Below, piece by piece: positions 18,646 through 28,175 of a stretch of 64,000 bases of DNA. Position numbers and translations under genes: made by a program. Within the stretch, counting starts at the first letter, position 1. Every line of letters starts with the position of its first letter. The notes beneath the pieces are model-generated. The model was given only the letters and a program-made list of their open reading frames with translations. It was not told where the DNA came from and did no database searches. This DNA is from Ruminococcus sp. GTDB lineage: Bacteria > Bacillota > Clostridia > Oscillospirales > Ruminococcaceae. The DNA is taken from assembly GCA_017470905.1 (NCBI GenBank), contig JAFUXL010000031.1:62001-126000 (forward strand), written 5' to 3'.

Positions 18646-19842
18646 TCAGTAATTAAGTATATGCCCCATTTTATTCTGCTTTGTCTTAAGGTAGAAAAGG
18701 TCATATGCCGTAGCGTCCATCTGTATCGGGACACGCTCCTTTATCTCCATTCCGTAGCCGCTGAGACCGTATATCTTGTCGGGATTGTTCGTAAGGAGTC
18801 TGAGTGTCCTGCATCCAAGCTCACGCAGTATCTGTGCGCCGATATAGTATTCCCTCATATCCGCAGGAAAACCGAGCGCAAGATTTGCCTCCAGCGTATC
18901 CATGCCACTGTCCTGCAATTCATAGGCTCTGAGCTTGTTTATAAGTCCTATTCCTCTGCCCTCCTGACGCATATAGAGGAGTATTCCTCTGCCCTCCTTT
19001 TCAATCTGCGACATAGCCGCCGCAAACTGCTGTCCGCAGTCGCATTTCAGAGAGCCGAATGCATCGCCCGTGAGACACTCCGAATGTACACGGCATAAAA
19101 TATCCTCTCCGCCGCCTATATCGCCCTTGACAAGTGCTACGTGATGTTCGCCGTTGAGCCTGTTGACGAAGCCTATCGCACGGAAATCGCCGTATTTCGT
19201 GGGGAGCTTTGTATCTGCCACACGCTCGACAAGTATATCGTTTACTTTCCTGTATTCTTTAATAGCCTGAATGGTTATGAATTTCATGCCCCATTCCCCG
19301 GCTTTCTGCATAAGCTCCGCCGAACGCATCATAGTGCCGTCATCACGCATTACCTCACAGCAAAGACCGCATTCCTTCAGCCCCGCTATGCGCATGAGGT
19401 CTACGGTAGCCTCGGTATGCCCGTCACGTTCGAGAACGCCGTTTTTCTTTGCGGTAAGCGGAAACATATGACCGGGGCGGCGGAAATCTTCGGGCTTTGC
19501 ATTGTCGCTTACAGCCATTCTTGCCGTATAGCCCCTTTCCTGTGCGGATATTCCCGTGGTGGTGTCCGCATGGTCGATTGATACCGTGAATGCCGTGGAG
19601 TGGTTATCCGTGTTGTAGTCCACCATTTGCGGAAGATGAAGCTTATTGCATAATTCTATGCTCATGGGCATACAGATAAGCCCCTTTGCGTGAGCCGCCA
19701 TGAAGTTTACATTTTCCGTTGTGGCAAATTCTGCGGCGCAAATCATATCGCCCTCGTTTTCCCTGTTTTCATCGTCCGTGACGAGGATTATCTCGCCGTT
19801 TCTGAGAGCCTGTACAGCCTCTTCGATTGTATTGTATCCCAT
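18646..19842 (-). CDS. ribBA: Bifunctional DHBP synthase / GTP cyclohydrolase II
   Basis: 398-residue fusion that supplies both riboflavin precursors. The N-terminal half (about 1-200) is 3,4-dihydroxy-2-butanone-4-phosphate synthase ([33 protein letters not shown]). The C-terminal half (about 205-398) is GTP cyclohydrolase II with the zinc Cys in [18 protein letters not shown] and [20 protein letters not shown]. Strong AGGAGGAAAT ribosome site before the ATG. It is separated from ribE by two MORN-repeat genes. Confidence 0.97.
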   Translation of the reverse strand: MGYNTIEEAVQALRNGEIILVTDDENRENEGDMICAAEFATTENVNFMAAHAKGLICMPMSIELCNKLHLPQMVDYNTDNHSTAFTVSIDHADTTTGISAQERGYTARMAVSDNAKPEDFRRPGHMFPLTAKKNGVLERDGHTEATVDLMRIAGLKECGLCCEVMRDDGTMMRSAELMQKAGEWGMKFITIQAIKEYRKVNDILVERVADTKLPTKYGDFRAIGFVNRLNGEHHVALVKGDIGGGEDILCRVHSECLTGDAFGSLKCDCGQQFAAAMSQIEKEGRGILLYMRQEGRGIGLINKLRAYELQDSGMDTLEANLALGFPADMREYYIGAQILRELGCRTLRLLTNNPDKIYGLSGYGMEIKERVPIQMDATAYDLFYLKTKQNKMGHILNY

Positions 19843-19874
19843 ATTTCCTCCTGTGTGATTATTTGATTATTATT

Positions 19875-20396
19875 TTAAAAGGGGAGATAGTCCCCTAAAT
19901 TGCCTCTGAATTTTTCTCTGCTTATTACCTTTCCGTCTTTCCATTCTCCCTCATAAATATCGCCGTCAGTCCATTTAATTATTCCCTTGCCGTTTTTTTT
20001 GTCGTCTTTAAATTCTCCGTCATAATATTCCCATTTGAATAAATTATCTTTCGAGTAGGTTCTTTTTCCGTTGCCATGTTTCTTGCCGTCTTTAAATTCT
20101 CCTTTATAAACTTCGCCGTTTTCATAGAAAAGCTTTCCGTGACCGCTGAATTTATCGTCTTTCCATTCGCCCTCATAATATTCATTTTCATCTTCATTGC
20201 CCTCTGCGTATGTCATTTTTCCTCTGCCGTGTCGGAGATTATTTTCAAGCTCTCCCTCATAGACATCGCCGTTGTCGTATTCTATTCTGTACGATGCCTT
20301 ATCAGTTTCGTTTTCCGATAAATCCTCTCCGCAGAAAGGGCATTTTGTGATTTCAAGCTCCGTATTCCATTCGGAACTGCATTTTTTACACTTCAT
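19875..20396 (-). CDS. Zinc-ribbon MORN-repeat protein (short paralogue)
   Basis: 173 residues from the ATG at 20396 (GAGGAG ribosome site). A small zinc ribbon (CKKCSSEW, CPFCGEDL) leads into about four or five MORN repeats of 23 residues (YDNGDVYEGELENNLRHGRG and so on), ending in KFRGNLGDYLPF. The last segment matches the end of the larger paralogue upstream. MORN repeats mediate membrane or protein contacts in eukaryotes; bacterial roles are mostly unknown. It sits between the large MORN gene and ribBA, inside the riboflavin cluster, with a hairpin/tail repeat in its leader. Confidence 0.85.
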   Translation of the reverse strand: MKCKKCSSEWNTELEITKCPFCGEDLSENETDKASYRIEYDNGDVYEGELENNLRHGRGKMTYAEGNEDENEYYEGEWKDDKFSGHGKLFYENGEVYKGEFKDGKKHGNGKRTYSKDNLFKWEYYDGEFKDDKKNGKGIIKWTDGDIYEGEWKDGKVISREKFRGNLGDYLPF

Positions 20397-20430
20397 AATA
20401 TTACTCCTCAAATTAAAGCTTTGATATAAA

Positions 20431-20501
20431 TGAGCATTTTTAAATAATGCACAAAAATTTTTATATTTTGTCCTTGTTTCCCCCGCCCAATCGGCGGGGG
20501 A
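20431..20501 (-). repeat. Hairpin-plus-AT-tail repeat, copy 1
   Basis: On the minus strand: GC hairpin CCCCCGCC / GGCGGGGG, then an AT-rich tail (GACAAAATATAAAAATT, TGCATTATTTAAAAATGCTC). Six other copies share the tail while hairpins differ. Tail faces the short MORN gene. Confidence 0.75.
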
Positions 20502-20518
20502 TTAATTGCCAATCATGA

Positions 20519-21844
20519 TTAAAACGGCATATAGGCGGCTAAATTACCCTTGAATTTATATTCTGCCGTACATTTGCCGTTTACATATGTACTTTCTGTT
20601 ATATACCCGTCACTGTAGATATATATTCCTCTGCCCTCACTTAAACCGTTTTTATAATTTCCTATAAGAATATCGCCGTTTGCAAATATATATATTCCTT
20701 TGCCGTGTTTTTTATCGTTTTTCCATTCGCCCTCATAGGTACTGCCGTTTGAATATTTGTATTTTCCCATGCCGTCGTACTTGCCGTCTTTCCATTCGCC
20801 GTCATAATATTCCCCGTTTTTAAATTTATACATTCCTCTGCCGTGGCTCAGTCCGTTTTTAAATTCTCCGTCATAAACTTCACCGTCCGAATACCTGTAT
20901 ATTCCCCTGCCGTTCACAAAGCCGTCCTTATATTCTCCCTCATAAACAGAACCGTTTGTATGTGTGTACCTTCCTTTGCCGTGTCTTTTATCGTCTTTCC
21001 ATTCACCCTCATAGATGTCGCCGCTTGCATATTTAAACTTTCCCACGCCGTTGTACTTGTTGTCTTTCCATTCGCCGTCATAATATTCTCCGTTTTTAAA
21101 TTTATAAATTCCCTTGCCGTGTTTTTTGTCGTTTGTCCATTCGCCCTCGTAAAAATCGCCGTTTGCATATCTGTATATTCCCTTGCCGTTCATAATGCCG
21201 TCCCTGTATTCTCCCTCATAAACAGAACCGCTGGTATGTGTATATTTTCCTTTGCCGTATCTTTTATCGTCTTTCCATTCGCCCTCGTAGGTGTCGCCGT
21301 TTGCATATTTTATTTTTCCCACACCGTCGTACTTGTCGTCTTTCCAATCGCCGTCATAATATTCCCCGTTTTTAAATTTATAAATTCCCCTGCCGTTTCT
21401 CAGTCCGTTCTTATATTCTCCCTCGTAAACATCACCGTTTTTCCAGATATATTTTCCTCTGCCGTCCTTAGTGCCGTTATTATATTCTCCCTCGTAAATA
21501 TCACCGTTTAAATATCTGTATATTCCCTTTCCGTGTTTTTCGCCGTATCTCCATTCGCCGTCATAAGTTTCGCCGTTTGCATAGGTTATTTTTCCCTTGC
21601 CGTGCCTTAAATCGTCTTTAAGTTCACCCTCGTATACATCGCCGTTGTCGTATTCTGTTCTGCCGCTGGTTTTTGCGTCCTTGTTCTTTCCGATTGAAAT
21701 ATCCACCTTTTTCGCAGCGAAATTCAGATTGCTTTTTTCATCGCTGTCCGGATAATTATCCAAATCCGCCCAGCAGAAAGGACAGCTCCATACCTTAAAT
21801 TCACCGTTTGTTTTCCATTCCGAACCGCATTTTTTGCATTTCAT
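20519..21844 (-). CDS. Zinc-ribbon MORN-repeat protein (long paralogue)
   Basis: 441 residues. N-terminal zinc ribbon (MKCKKCGSEWKT, SCPFCWADL), a charged linker to residue 64, then about 15 intact MORN units of 23 residues (from residue 65) plus a decayed sixteenth, ending FKGNLAAYMPF like the short paralogue. Units 5-8 and 9-12 form a higher-order repeat of 92 residues, with 13-14 a partial third copy, so the gene grew by duplication of a four-unit block. No signal peptide or membrane helix. It follows ribE by 23 bases on the same strand. Function unknown. Confidence 0.88.
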   Translation of the reverse strand: MKCKKCGSEWKTNGEFKVWSCPFCWADLDNYPDSDEKSNLNFAAKKVDISIGKNKDAKTSGRTEYDNGDVYEGELKDDLRHGKGKITYANGETYDGEWRYGEKHGKGIYRYLNGDIYEGEYNNGTKDGRGKYIWKNGDVYEGEYKNGLRNGRGIYKFKNGEYYDGDWKDDKYDGVGKIKYANGDTYEGEWKDDKRYGKGKYTHTSGSVYEGEYRDGIMNGKGIYRYANGDFYEGEWTNDKKHGKGIYKFKNGEYYDGEWKDNKYNGVGKFKYASGDIYEGEWKDDKRHGKGRYTHTNGSVYEGEYKDGFVNGRGIYRYSDGEVYDGEFKNGLSHGRGMYKFKNGEYYDGEWKDGKYDGMGKYKYSNGSTYEGEWKNDKKHGKGIYIFANGDILIGNYKNGLSEGRGIYIYSDGYITESTYVNGKCTAEYKFKGNLAAYMPF

Positions 21845-21867
21845 AATAATATTCCTCCTCAGATAAA

Positions 21868-22512
21868 TCAGATAAAGCCTTTTTCGGCGAGAAGTTCGAG
21901 TGTCACGCCGCTTTTGCCGTTCTGCACGGGGTTTATCAGTTTTTCGACATATTTTGCGATTATGTCATTTTCGAGATTGACAATATCGCCGATTTTTTTG
22001 AGAGAAAGCACGGTCTGCTGTGCGGTGTGAGGGATTACCGAAACGCTGAAATCATTCTGATTTACCCTTGCAACCGTAAGGCTTATGCCGTCAATCGCAA
22101 CCGAGCCTTTTTCGACCGTATAGCGCATAATATCTGGCTTTGCCGAAACAGTATACCACACGGCTATACCGTCAGTTTTTATATTCACAATCGTTCCCGT
22201 ACCGTCAATATGTCCGGAGACTATATGTCCTCCGAAACGTCCGTCCGCCGCCATTGCACGTTCGAGATTTACCCTTGAGCCTCGTTTCAGGATTCCGAGG
22301 GACGAACGGTTCAGCGTTTCGTTCATGACATCAGCCTGAAAGATATTTCTTCCGCACATCGTAACCGTAAGGCATACGCCGTTTACGGCTATGCTGTCGC
22401 CGATATGGGCATCGGACAATACTTTCTCCGCTGCGATTTTTATATATGAATTATTGCCGTCTCGTCTGATTTCGGAAACAATTCCCATTTCCTCAACTAT
22501 TCCCGTAAACAT
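21868..22512 (-). CDS. ribE: Riboflavin synthase, alpha subunit
   Basis: 214 residues with two lumazine-binding barrels (MFTGIVEEMGIVSEIRR; GGHIVSGHIDGTGTIV; SLTVARVNQNDFSVSVIPHT). It dismutates two molecules of 6,7-dimethyl-8-ribityllumazine to riboflavin. The start overlaps the ribD stop by one base (TAATG), so the pair is translationally coupled. Confidence 0.96.
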   Translation of the reverse strand: MFTGIVEEMGIVSEIRRDGNNSYIKIAAEKVLSDAHIGDSIAVNGVCLTVTMCGRNIFQADVMNETLNRSSLGILKRGSRVNLERAMAADGRFGGHIVSGHIDGTGTIVNIKTDGIAVWYTVSAKPDIMRYTVEKGSVAIDGISLTVARVNQNDFSVSVIPHTAQQTVLSLKKIGDIVNLENDIIAKYVEKLINPVQNGKSGVTLELLAEKGFI

Positions 22513-23606
22513 TATTTATAAATCACCCTGCCCTCTATAAGAAAATCACTGCCGATTGGTTTTATATCTGCATTTTCAAGCATAAATGCATCATCGGGAG
22601 AAGATACTCCCATTCCCGATACGGGAGACTTTGCGCCTGCTCCGCCGAAAATCTTCGGGGATATATATGCCTGAATTTTATTGACAAGCTTTGAGCTCAG
22701 CATAGACCAGTTTAATTCTCCGCCGCCCTCCAATAATATGCTGTCGATTTTCATATCGCCCAGTATTTTCATGAGATTTGTCAGATTTACTTTGCCGTTT
22801 TCATCGCCGCAGACTATAATTTTACAGCCTGATTTTTCGTAATCGGACTTTCTTTCGATGTCATGAGCCGTAACGATAATGGTCTCCGTTTCGTCTGCAG
22901 TCTTTACAATATTGCTTTCAAGAGGTATCCTCAGCTTTGAGTCGCATATTATTCTTATGGGATTTCTTGAATTTTCAAGGCGGCAGGTAAGCATCGGATT
23001 ATCCGCCAGAACTGTGCCTGTGCCGACCATGATTGCACTGTGCCGCAGTCTTTCTCTCTGAACGTCAAGCCTTGCCTCCCCGCCCGTTATCCATTTGGAT
23101 TTGCCTGTAACGCAGGCGATTTTTCCGTCAAGCGTCATGGCATATTTCATGGTTACAAACGGTCTTTTACCGGTTATGTAATGGAAAAATATCTCGTTGA
23201 TACTGTCGCATTCTTCTTTCAGGATATTTTCATGCACTTCAATGCCGTTTTTTCTTAAAATTTCAGCACCCTTTCCTGCAACGAGGGGATTGGGGTCTGA
23301 TGAGCCTATGAAAACTCTCTTTATGCCGTGCTGAATAATTGCCTCGGTACAGGGGGGAGTTTTTCCGTAATGGCAGCATGGTTCGAGTGTAACATACATA
23401 TCCGCACCACGGCAGTCTGTGCCTTTTCCGTCACAGTCCGCAAAAGCATTTCTCTCGGCATGAAGCTGACCGTATTTCATATGATAACCTCTGCCGATTA
23501 TTTCATTGTTTTTAACTATAACTGCCCCTACCATCGGGTTGGGGTTTACAAAGCCCATGCCCTTTAATGCAAGGTCAAGGGCAATTTTCATATATTTTTT
23601 ATCCAT
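22512..23606 (-). CDS. ribD: Bifunctional pyrimidine deaminase / reductase
   Basis: 364 residues, second and third riboflavin steps. The N-terminal deaminase has the zinc motif HAERNA and TLEPCCHYGKTPPC; the C-terminal reductase (from about 150) has FVTMKYAMTLDGKIA and ILLEGGGELNWSML. It lies 5 bases after cinA and overlaps ribE. No FMN riboswitch is seen ahead of the operon, unlike many Firmicute rib operons. Confidence 0.96.
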   Translation of the reverse strand: MDKKYMKIALDLALKGMGFVNPNPMVGAVIVKNNEIIGRGYHMKYGQLHAERNAFADCDGKGTDCRGADMYVTLEPCCHYGKTPPCTEAIIQHGIKRVFIGSSDPNPLVAGKGAEILRKNGIEVHENILKEECDSINEIFFHYITGKRPFVTMKYAMTLDGKIACVTGKSKWITGGEARLDVQRERLRHSAIMVGTGTVLADNPMLTCRLENSRNPIRIICDSKLRIPLESNIVKTADETETIIVTAHDIERKSDYEKSGCKIIVCGDENGKVNLTNLMKILGDMKIDSILLEGGGELNWSMLSSKLVNKIQAYISPKIFGGAGAKSPVSGMGVSSPDDAFMLENADIKPIGSDFLIEGRVIYK

Positions 23607-23610
23607 AATA

Positions 23611-24138
23611 TTACCTGTCTGTCAAATTATTTAATTTCTCCGCTATTTTGCCGGCAGCCGCAAGCTTTCCGTAAAGGCGGTTTTTCTGCGGCTGCATTTC
23701 GATTTTGAAAATATTTACATCATTCCTGAAATCTATGGCAAAATACACCTCTCCGACAACGCTGTCACTGTTATTCGGGTCAACGTTTCCCATGCTCCCC
23801 GTAACTCCTATGCCTATATCGGCATTATAGAAATTACGGCAGGCTGATGACATCGCTGCCGCCGTCTGCGGCGAATATGCGCCGTATTTTTCGATAATTT
23901 CTTTCGGTACGCCGTTCATTATTTTAGCCTCGTTGGAATATGTCACAAACGAACCCTTTACAACGGCTGATGAACCCTCCGTATCGGTTATTAGTGAGAT
24001 TATCTGTCCTGCCGTACAGCTTTCCATTGCGGTAAGGGTCAGCTTTTTTTCTGTTAGTTTTTTTGTAAGCCTTGTATAACTTTCTCTTATTCTCTTTTCG
24101 TCTTCTTCGCCAATTACGGGAATATTCAATATATCCAT
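23611..24138 (-). CDS. CinA C-terminal-domain protein (nicotinamide-nucleotide amidase, PncC)
   Basis: 175 residues from the ATG at 24138 (CAGGAG seven bases upstream). It matches the stand-alone CinA C-terminal domain that deamidates NMN to NaMN: TAMESCTAGQIISLITD, VVKGSFVTYSNEAKIMNGV and IGIGVTGSMGNVDP. The damaged-nucleotide pyrophosphatase half of full CinA is absent, as usual for PncC. It is the first gene of the rib transcript, linking pyridine-nucleotide salvage with flavin synthesis. Confidence 0.88.
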   Translation of the reverse strand: MDILNIPVIGEEDEKRIRESYTRLTKKLTEKKLTLTAMESCTAGQIISLITDTEGSSAVVKGSFVTYSNEAKIMNGVPKEIIEKYGAYSPQTAAAMSSACRNFYNADIGIGVTGSMGNVDPNNSDSVVGEVYFAIDFRNDVNIFKIEMQPQKNRLYGKLAAAGKIAEKLNNLTDR

Positions 24139-24168
24139 AGTCAAACTCCTGCAAAATCATTTGTATTA

Positions 24169-24197
24169 ATTATATCATACATACTTCACCTTGTCAA
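24169..24197 (-). promoter_or_regulatory. Promoter of the cinA-rib operon
   Basis: TTGACA (24192-24197), 17-base spacer, TATAAT (24169-24174), both perfect consensus. The leader is only about 25 bases, leaving no space for an FMN riboswitch. Confidence 0.9.
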
Positions 24198-24206
24198 ACA
24201 AAAATA

Positions 24207-24231
24207 ACGGGACTGTATGCGACAGCCCCGT
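24207..24231 (-). terminator. Terminator of the EF-G-like gene
   Basis: Stem ACGGGGCTGT / ACAGTCCCGT with a 5-base loop, then TATTTTTGTTT on the minus strand. The U-run abuts the -35 box of the cinA operon. Confidence 0.88.
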
Positions 24232-24248
24232 CATAAAGGGAAAATATT

Positions 24249-26318
24249 TTATTCGTCGGATTTTACCGAAGATATAACCTCTGCAAGGAGATTTGCGGGG
24301 AGCTGTTCGTATCTGAGGAAACCGAGTGTAAAGCTTCCCATTCCTCTTGTGGTCTGGCGGAGATACATTGCAAAATCATGCATTTCTCTTATCGGCACTT
24401 CCGCCTGAATTACGGTAATTCCGTTAGATGCAGGTTCCATGCCGAGTACTCTGCCTCTGCGCTTGTTAAGCTCGCCCATTATATCGCCCGTATTTTCATC
24501 GGGTGCGGTAACTTTAAGCTCTCCGATAGGTTCGAGCATTACGGGGTCAGCCTGTCTGAGTCCCTCTTTATAGGCGATTGATGCAGCCGTCTTAAATGCC
24601 ATTTCGGAGGAGTCAACAGGGTGATAGGAGCCGTCAACCAGTATCGCTTTAAGACCGACAACGGGACAGCCTGCGAGAACGCCCTTTCTTACGGACTCTT
24701 CGAGACCTTTCTGCACTGCGGGGAAGTAATTCTTCGGCACTGCTCCGCCGAATATCTTTTCTTCAAACACGAGTGTATCGCTTACACAGGGTTCAAATTC
24801 TATCCATACATCGCCGAACTGACCGTGACCGCCCGACTGTTTTTTATGTCTGCCCTGAACCTTTACTTTCTTGCGGATAGTCTCTTTATATGCAATCTTA
24901 GGCACGCTGAGATTTATATCAACGCCGAATTTGCCCTTTAACTTGGCTGCGGCAACTTCGAGGTGCTGTTCGCCGAGACCGCTCAAAATCTGTTCCTTTG
25001 TGTCATCGTCCTGAATATATGTCAGAGTGGGGTCTTCTTCGGTGAGACGCTGCATACCTGCGGAGATTTTAGCCTCATCGCCCTGAGCCTTAGCCTTTAC
25101 AGCCATTGAATAACAGGGGTTAGGAAACTCCATTGCAGCAAACTCAACGGGATTAGCCGCATCGCAGAGGGTATTTCCCGTACTTGCGCCTATTTTTGCG
25201 GCAACGACAATATCGCCTGCACAGGCTTCCGGCACCTCAGTCTGTTTCTTTCCGCAGAGGGTATACAGTTTGCCGATTTTTTCGGTACTGCCGCTCGATG
25301 CGTTGAATACCTCGCTGTTTGCTTTGAGTTTGCCCGACCTTACACGGATAAAGGACATTTTTCCGACAAAGGGGTCTGCCACCGTCTTGAATATATATGC
25401 TGAAAGCGGCGCACCGGCATCACATCCGACATTTTTGCCGTCCTTTGTACTGGCGGTGTTAGCCTCTTCGGGTGAGGGAAGAAGAAGCTCGATTTCCTTG
25501 AGGAGCATATCAATTCCGGTAAGCTCTGTTGCGGAGGTGCATACAACAGGTGTTATAATACCTCTGTTCATGCCGTCATGTATGCCGTCGATGAGTTCTT
25601 TCTGTGTAAATTCCTCGCCCTCAAAGAATTTTTCCATGAGTTCATCGGAGGTTTCTGCGACAGCCTCGGATATTGCGGCGATAAGTCCGTCAATGCGGTA
25701 TTCAAATTTTTCGGATATTTCTGCGGTAGGCATATCAGTCTCGACCGCATTGCCCTTGCTGTCGTATTTATAGGCTTTCATCTCGATAAGATTTACATAC
25801 GAAACAATCTGACCGCCGCTTATTACGGGAACGACAACGGGGCATACCGTGGGTCCGAAAACGGTTTTAAGCTCGGTGAGGACGTTGAAGAAATTTGCGT
25901 CCTTGTCGTCAATTTTCGTTACAACGATGATTTTTGACTTATTCTGTTTAAGAGCCTCGTCATAGGCTTTTTTTGCGCCGACCTTAACGCCCGACTTTGC
26001 GGAAACGGTAATCATAACGGTATCGGCGGCACGTATGCCCTCAATCATCTCTGCGGCAAAGTCAAAAAGTCCGGGTGTGTCGAGGATATTGACCTTGTAA
26101 TCGTTATATTCAAAGGCGGCGAGAGAAGTGCTTATTGAAATTTTTCTTCTGATTTCTTCGGGGTCATAATCGCATACGGTTGTGCCGTCGGCGGTTTTTC
26201 CGAGACGGTCGGAAGCACCTGCCTTATAGAGCAGAGCCTCGGCAAGTGAAGTCTTGCCCGAGCCGTTATGTCCTGCAAAGGCAATATTTCTGATTTTCTT
26301 AACATCATAGTCTTTCAT
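24249..26318 (-). CDS. Elongation factor G-like GTPase
   Basis: 689-residue translational GTPase with the full EF-G layout. G1 is GHNGSGKTSLAEALLYKAG, switch I RRKISISTSLAAFEY (in place of the RGITI form), G3 NILDTPGLFDFAAEM and G4 VTKIDD; EF-G domains III-V follow. The RKISI switch and the AGxSDRLGKTADGTT stretch place it with the EF-G-like (EF-G2/FusA2) branch rather than the housekeeping copy, which normally sits by rpsL-rpsG-tuf. Possible jobs are recycling or stress translation, which sequence cannot settle. It is a single-gene unit with its own promoter and terminator. Confidence 0.88.
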   Translation of the reverse strand: MKDYDVKKIRNIAFAGHNGSGKTSLAEALLYKAGASDRLGKTADGTTVCDYDPEEIRRKISISTSLAAFEYNDYKVNILDTPGLFDFAAEMIEGIRAADTVMITVSAKSGVKVGAKKAYDEALKQNKSKIIVVTKIDDKDANFFNVLTELKTVFGPTVCPVVVPVISGGQIVSYVNLIEMKAYKYDSKGNAVETDMPTAEISEKFEYRIDGLIAAISEAVAETSDELMEKFFEGEEFTQKELIDGIHDGMNRGIITPVVCTSATELTGIDMLLKEIELLLPSPEEANTASTKDGKNVGCDAGAPLSAYIFKTVADPFVGKMSFIRVRSGKLKANSEVFNASSGSTEKIGKLYTLCGKKQTEVPEACAGDIVVAAKIGASTGNTLCDAANPVEFAAMEFPNPCYSMAVKAKAQGDEAKISAGMQRLTEEDPTLTYIQDDDTKEQILSGLGEQHLEVAAAKLKGKFGVDINLSVPKIAYKETIRKKVKVQGRHKKQSGGHGQFGDVWIEFEPCVSDTLVFEEKIFGGAVPKNYFPAVQKGLEESVRKGVLAGCPVVGLKAILVDGSYHPVDSSEMAFKTAASIAYKEGLRQADPVMLEPIGELKVTAPDENTGDIMGELNKRRGRVLGMEPASNGITVIQAEVPIREMHDFAMYLRQTTRGMGSFTLGFLRYEQLPANLLAEVISSVKSDE

Positions 26319-26370
26319 AAAAATTACTCCTCTTTTTGCGGATTATGCGCAGTACTGAAAATTACAGGTC

Positions 26371-26513
26371 TTTGAACAGGAATTTAAAACCATGCACAAA
26401 AATATTTTTATCTTTTATATCCCTCCGCCTGCGGCGGAGGAACAGAATTTTTATATCCTCCCTGCGGCGGAGAGACAGGCTTTTATATCCTCCCTGCGGA
26501 GAGAATAAAACTG
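26371..26513 (-). repeat. Hairpin-plus-tail repeat, copy 2, with extra hairpins
   Basis: Tail at 26371-26420 and hairpin CCTCCGCC-TGC-GGCGGAGG (26423-26441), followed by two decayed hairpins near 26453-26476 and 26486-26508. All lie in the EF-G-like leader. The 26319-26623 gap otherwise holds only its promoter. Confidence 0.7.
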
Positions 26514-26560
26514 TTGTTTTGTGAATAATTTTAAACCTGCCCAATCACAATGCAAGTATT

Positions 26561-26589
26561 ATTATACAATAGTTATTAAAAAATTGCAA
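26561..26589 (-). promoter_or_regulatory. Promoter of the EF-G-like gene
   Basis: TTGCAA (26584-26589), 17 bases, TATAAT (26561-26566) on the minus strand. This gives a leader of about 240 bases that contains the hairpin cluster. Confidence 0.75.
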
Positions 26590-26623
26590 TACTTTTTTAC
26601 TATATGTAAAAATTTTCTGCATA

Positions 26624-28159
26624 TTAACTCACAAATCTTGTTGACATTTGGGCATTTTTAACAAAGTTATTTTCTTTTTCGGACTTTTTATTCATAACAA
26701 AAAATACAAGTCCGTACAGCACACACCACACCACCGTGAAGCTTATCATGAACGGCACTCCTCCGCCGTTTATTCCGAAAAGCCTGAATATCAGCTCCGC
26801 CGCATTCATGGTCAGAAAAGAATATACAACAGGAGCGGCTATGGTTCTTATCGGTCGAAACGGCGTGTGCGTGTATCTCATGACCTTTATAAATCTCATG
26901 CAGTTTCCAAAAATATTGCTTGCATAATACGATGCGGCTATACCGTAAAAACCGATTTTCGGCACGAATACAAGCACTGCGGTAATTCTTATGACATACT
27001 CCGCAAGATAATTGAGCGATGAAAATGCCTGCAAGCCCATGCCCTTGATTAAAGCTTCAAGTATTATTTCCATGTATATGAACGGCACAACGGGGGCTAT
27101 AAATTCCGTCATACGCCCGGCAAGCTCTCCGCCGCCCAGAATTATCCCTATATCTCCGCCGAAACGCATGAGAACCGATGCCGCAAACACCGCATAAAAA
27201 AGCGTATATCCCGTAAGCCTTGATGTAAGGCTCTGCAAGCGTTCCCTGTTTCCTGCGGAGTTCGCCCTTGCGCTCTCGCTGACTGTTATCCCCGACATAG
27301 AGCATATAATCACCGAGGGGAAAAACAGCGTGGGTATTACTATCGCCTCGAATATCCCGAAAAGACTGAGCGCATCGTTCGCCGAGTCGCCGTACTGCCG
27401 CAGGCACATGGGAATTATTGCATCGTTTGTGCTGCTGAGTACGGATGTTAAAATGCTGCCGCCCATTATCGGTATCGCCGCCGATATGTATTCCCTGAAT
27501 GTAAGGGGATTTCTGCCCCTTTGCCTGCCGTGGAATTTTATATATCCGCATATGAGATATATTAGAGAAAATATATTGCCTGCGATTATGGAGATTATCA
27601 GTATTCTGCAAACGTCCTGTTCGTCTGCGGATTTCGTGCAAAGGGTCATTGATATTATCACAGCCGCACGGACGGCAAATTCGATTATATCGCCGACAGC
27701 CGTAAAAGAAGCTTTTCTCACCGCATTGAAATAGCCCTTTATGCATGAAGATACTGCTCCTGCCGAAAGTGCAGCAGGCATGAGCCTTACGGCTGAGGTC
27801 ATATCCGCACCGCCGAAAAATTTTTCGCTTATTTCATCGGCTGATATGAAAATAATCAGCGATACCGCACAGCTTAAAAATGCGCATAATTTTATTCCGT
27901 GCAGCAGTACCCTTTCGGGGTCGCCGTCTTTCTTGCCGAGTTCCTCGGAAATAAGCCTGTTCGTACACAGAAATGCGTTGCCGTTGGAAAGTATCCCTGC
28001 AAGGGCAAGAAACGAAGCCATGAGAGATAATATCCCTATCGCCGAAGCTCCCAGATGTGAGGTTATGAAAGAATTGAGGAAAAGTGCGGACGAGTCGAGA
28101 ATTAACTGCATAAGCGACAGAATTACGGCATCTTTCAGCATTTGGTTTTTTGTCATCAT
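26624..28159 (-). CDS. MATE-family / polysaccharide-flippase-like membrane protein
   Basis: 511-residue integral membrane protein with about 12-14 hydrophobic helices in the MATE/MOP layout (start MMTKNQMLKDAVILSLMQL, paired six-helix halves). MATE proteins export drugs or metabolites with Na+ or H+; sporulation and lipid-linked flippases share the fold. The motif NAFLCTNRLISEELGKKDGDPE in the first loop is typical. Start ATG at 28159 has AGGGGGA upstream. No neighbouring gene hints at the substrate. Confidence 0.85.
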   Translation of the reverse strand: MMTKNQMLKDAVILSLMQLILDSSALFLNSFITSHLGASAIGILSLMASFLALAGILSNGNAFLCTNRLISEELGKKDGDPERVLLHGIKLCAFLSCAVSLIIFISADEISEKFFGGADMTSAVRLMPAALSAGAVSSCIKGYFNAVRKASFTAVGDIIEFAVRAAVIISMTLCTKSADEQDVCRILIISIIAGNIFSLIYLICGYIKFHGRQRGRNPLTFREYISAAIPIMGGSILTSVLSSTNDAIIPMCLRQYGDSANDALSLFGIFEAIVIPTLFFPSVIICSMSGITVSESARANSAGNRERLQSLTSRLTGYTLFYAVFAASVLMRFGGDIGIILGGGELAGRMTEFIAPVVPFIYMEIILEALIKGMGLQAFSSLNYLAEYVIRITAVLVFVPKIGFYGIAASYYASNIFGNCMRFIKVMRYTHTPFRPIRTIAAPVVYSFLTMNAAELIFRLFGINGGGVPFMISFTVVWCVLYGLVFFVMNKKSEKENNFVKNAQMSTRFVS

Positions 28160-28175
28160 ATCCCCCTGACCATAA

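Noticed and set aside
20843..21511. Plus-strand hydrophobic frame opposite the long MORN gene
   Set aside because: It is a periodic antisense shadow of the 23-residue MORN repeats, without a ribosome site.
24138..24210. FMN riboswitch ahead of the riboflavin operon
   Set aside because: The leader from the consensus promoter to the cinA ATG is only about 25 bases and lacks any FMN-element motif.
24249..26318. TetM-type tetracycline resistance
   Set aside because: The GTPase is similar in plan but matches the EF-G-like branch and has no resistance-gene leader or mobile context.
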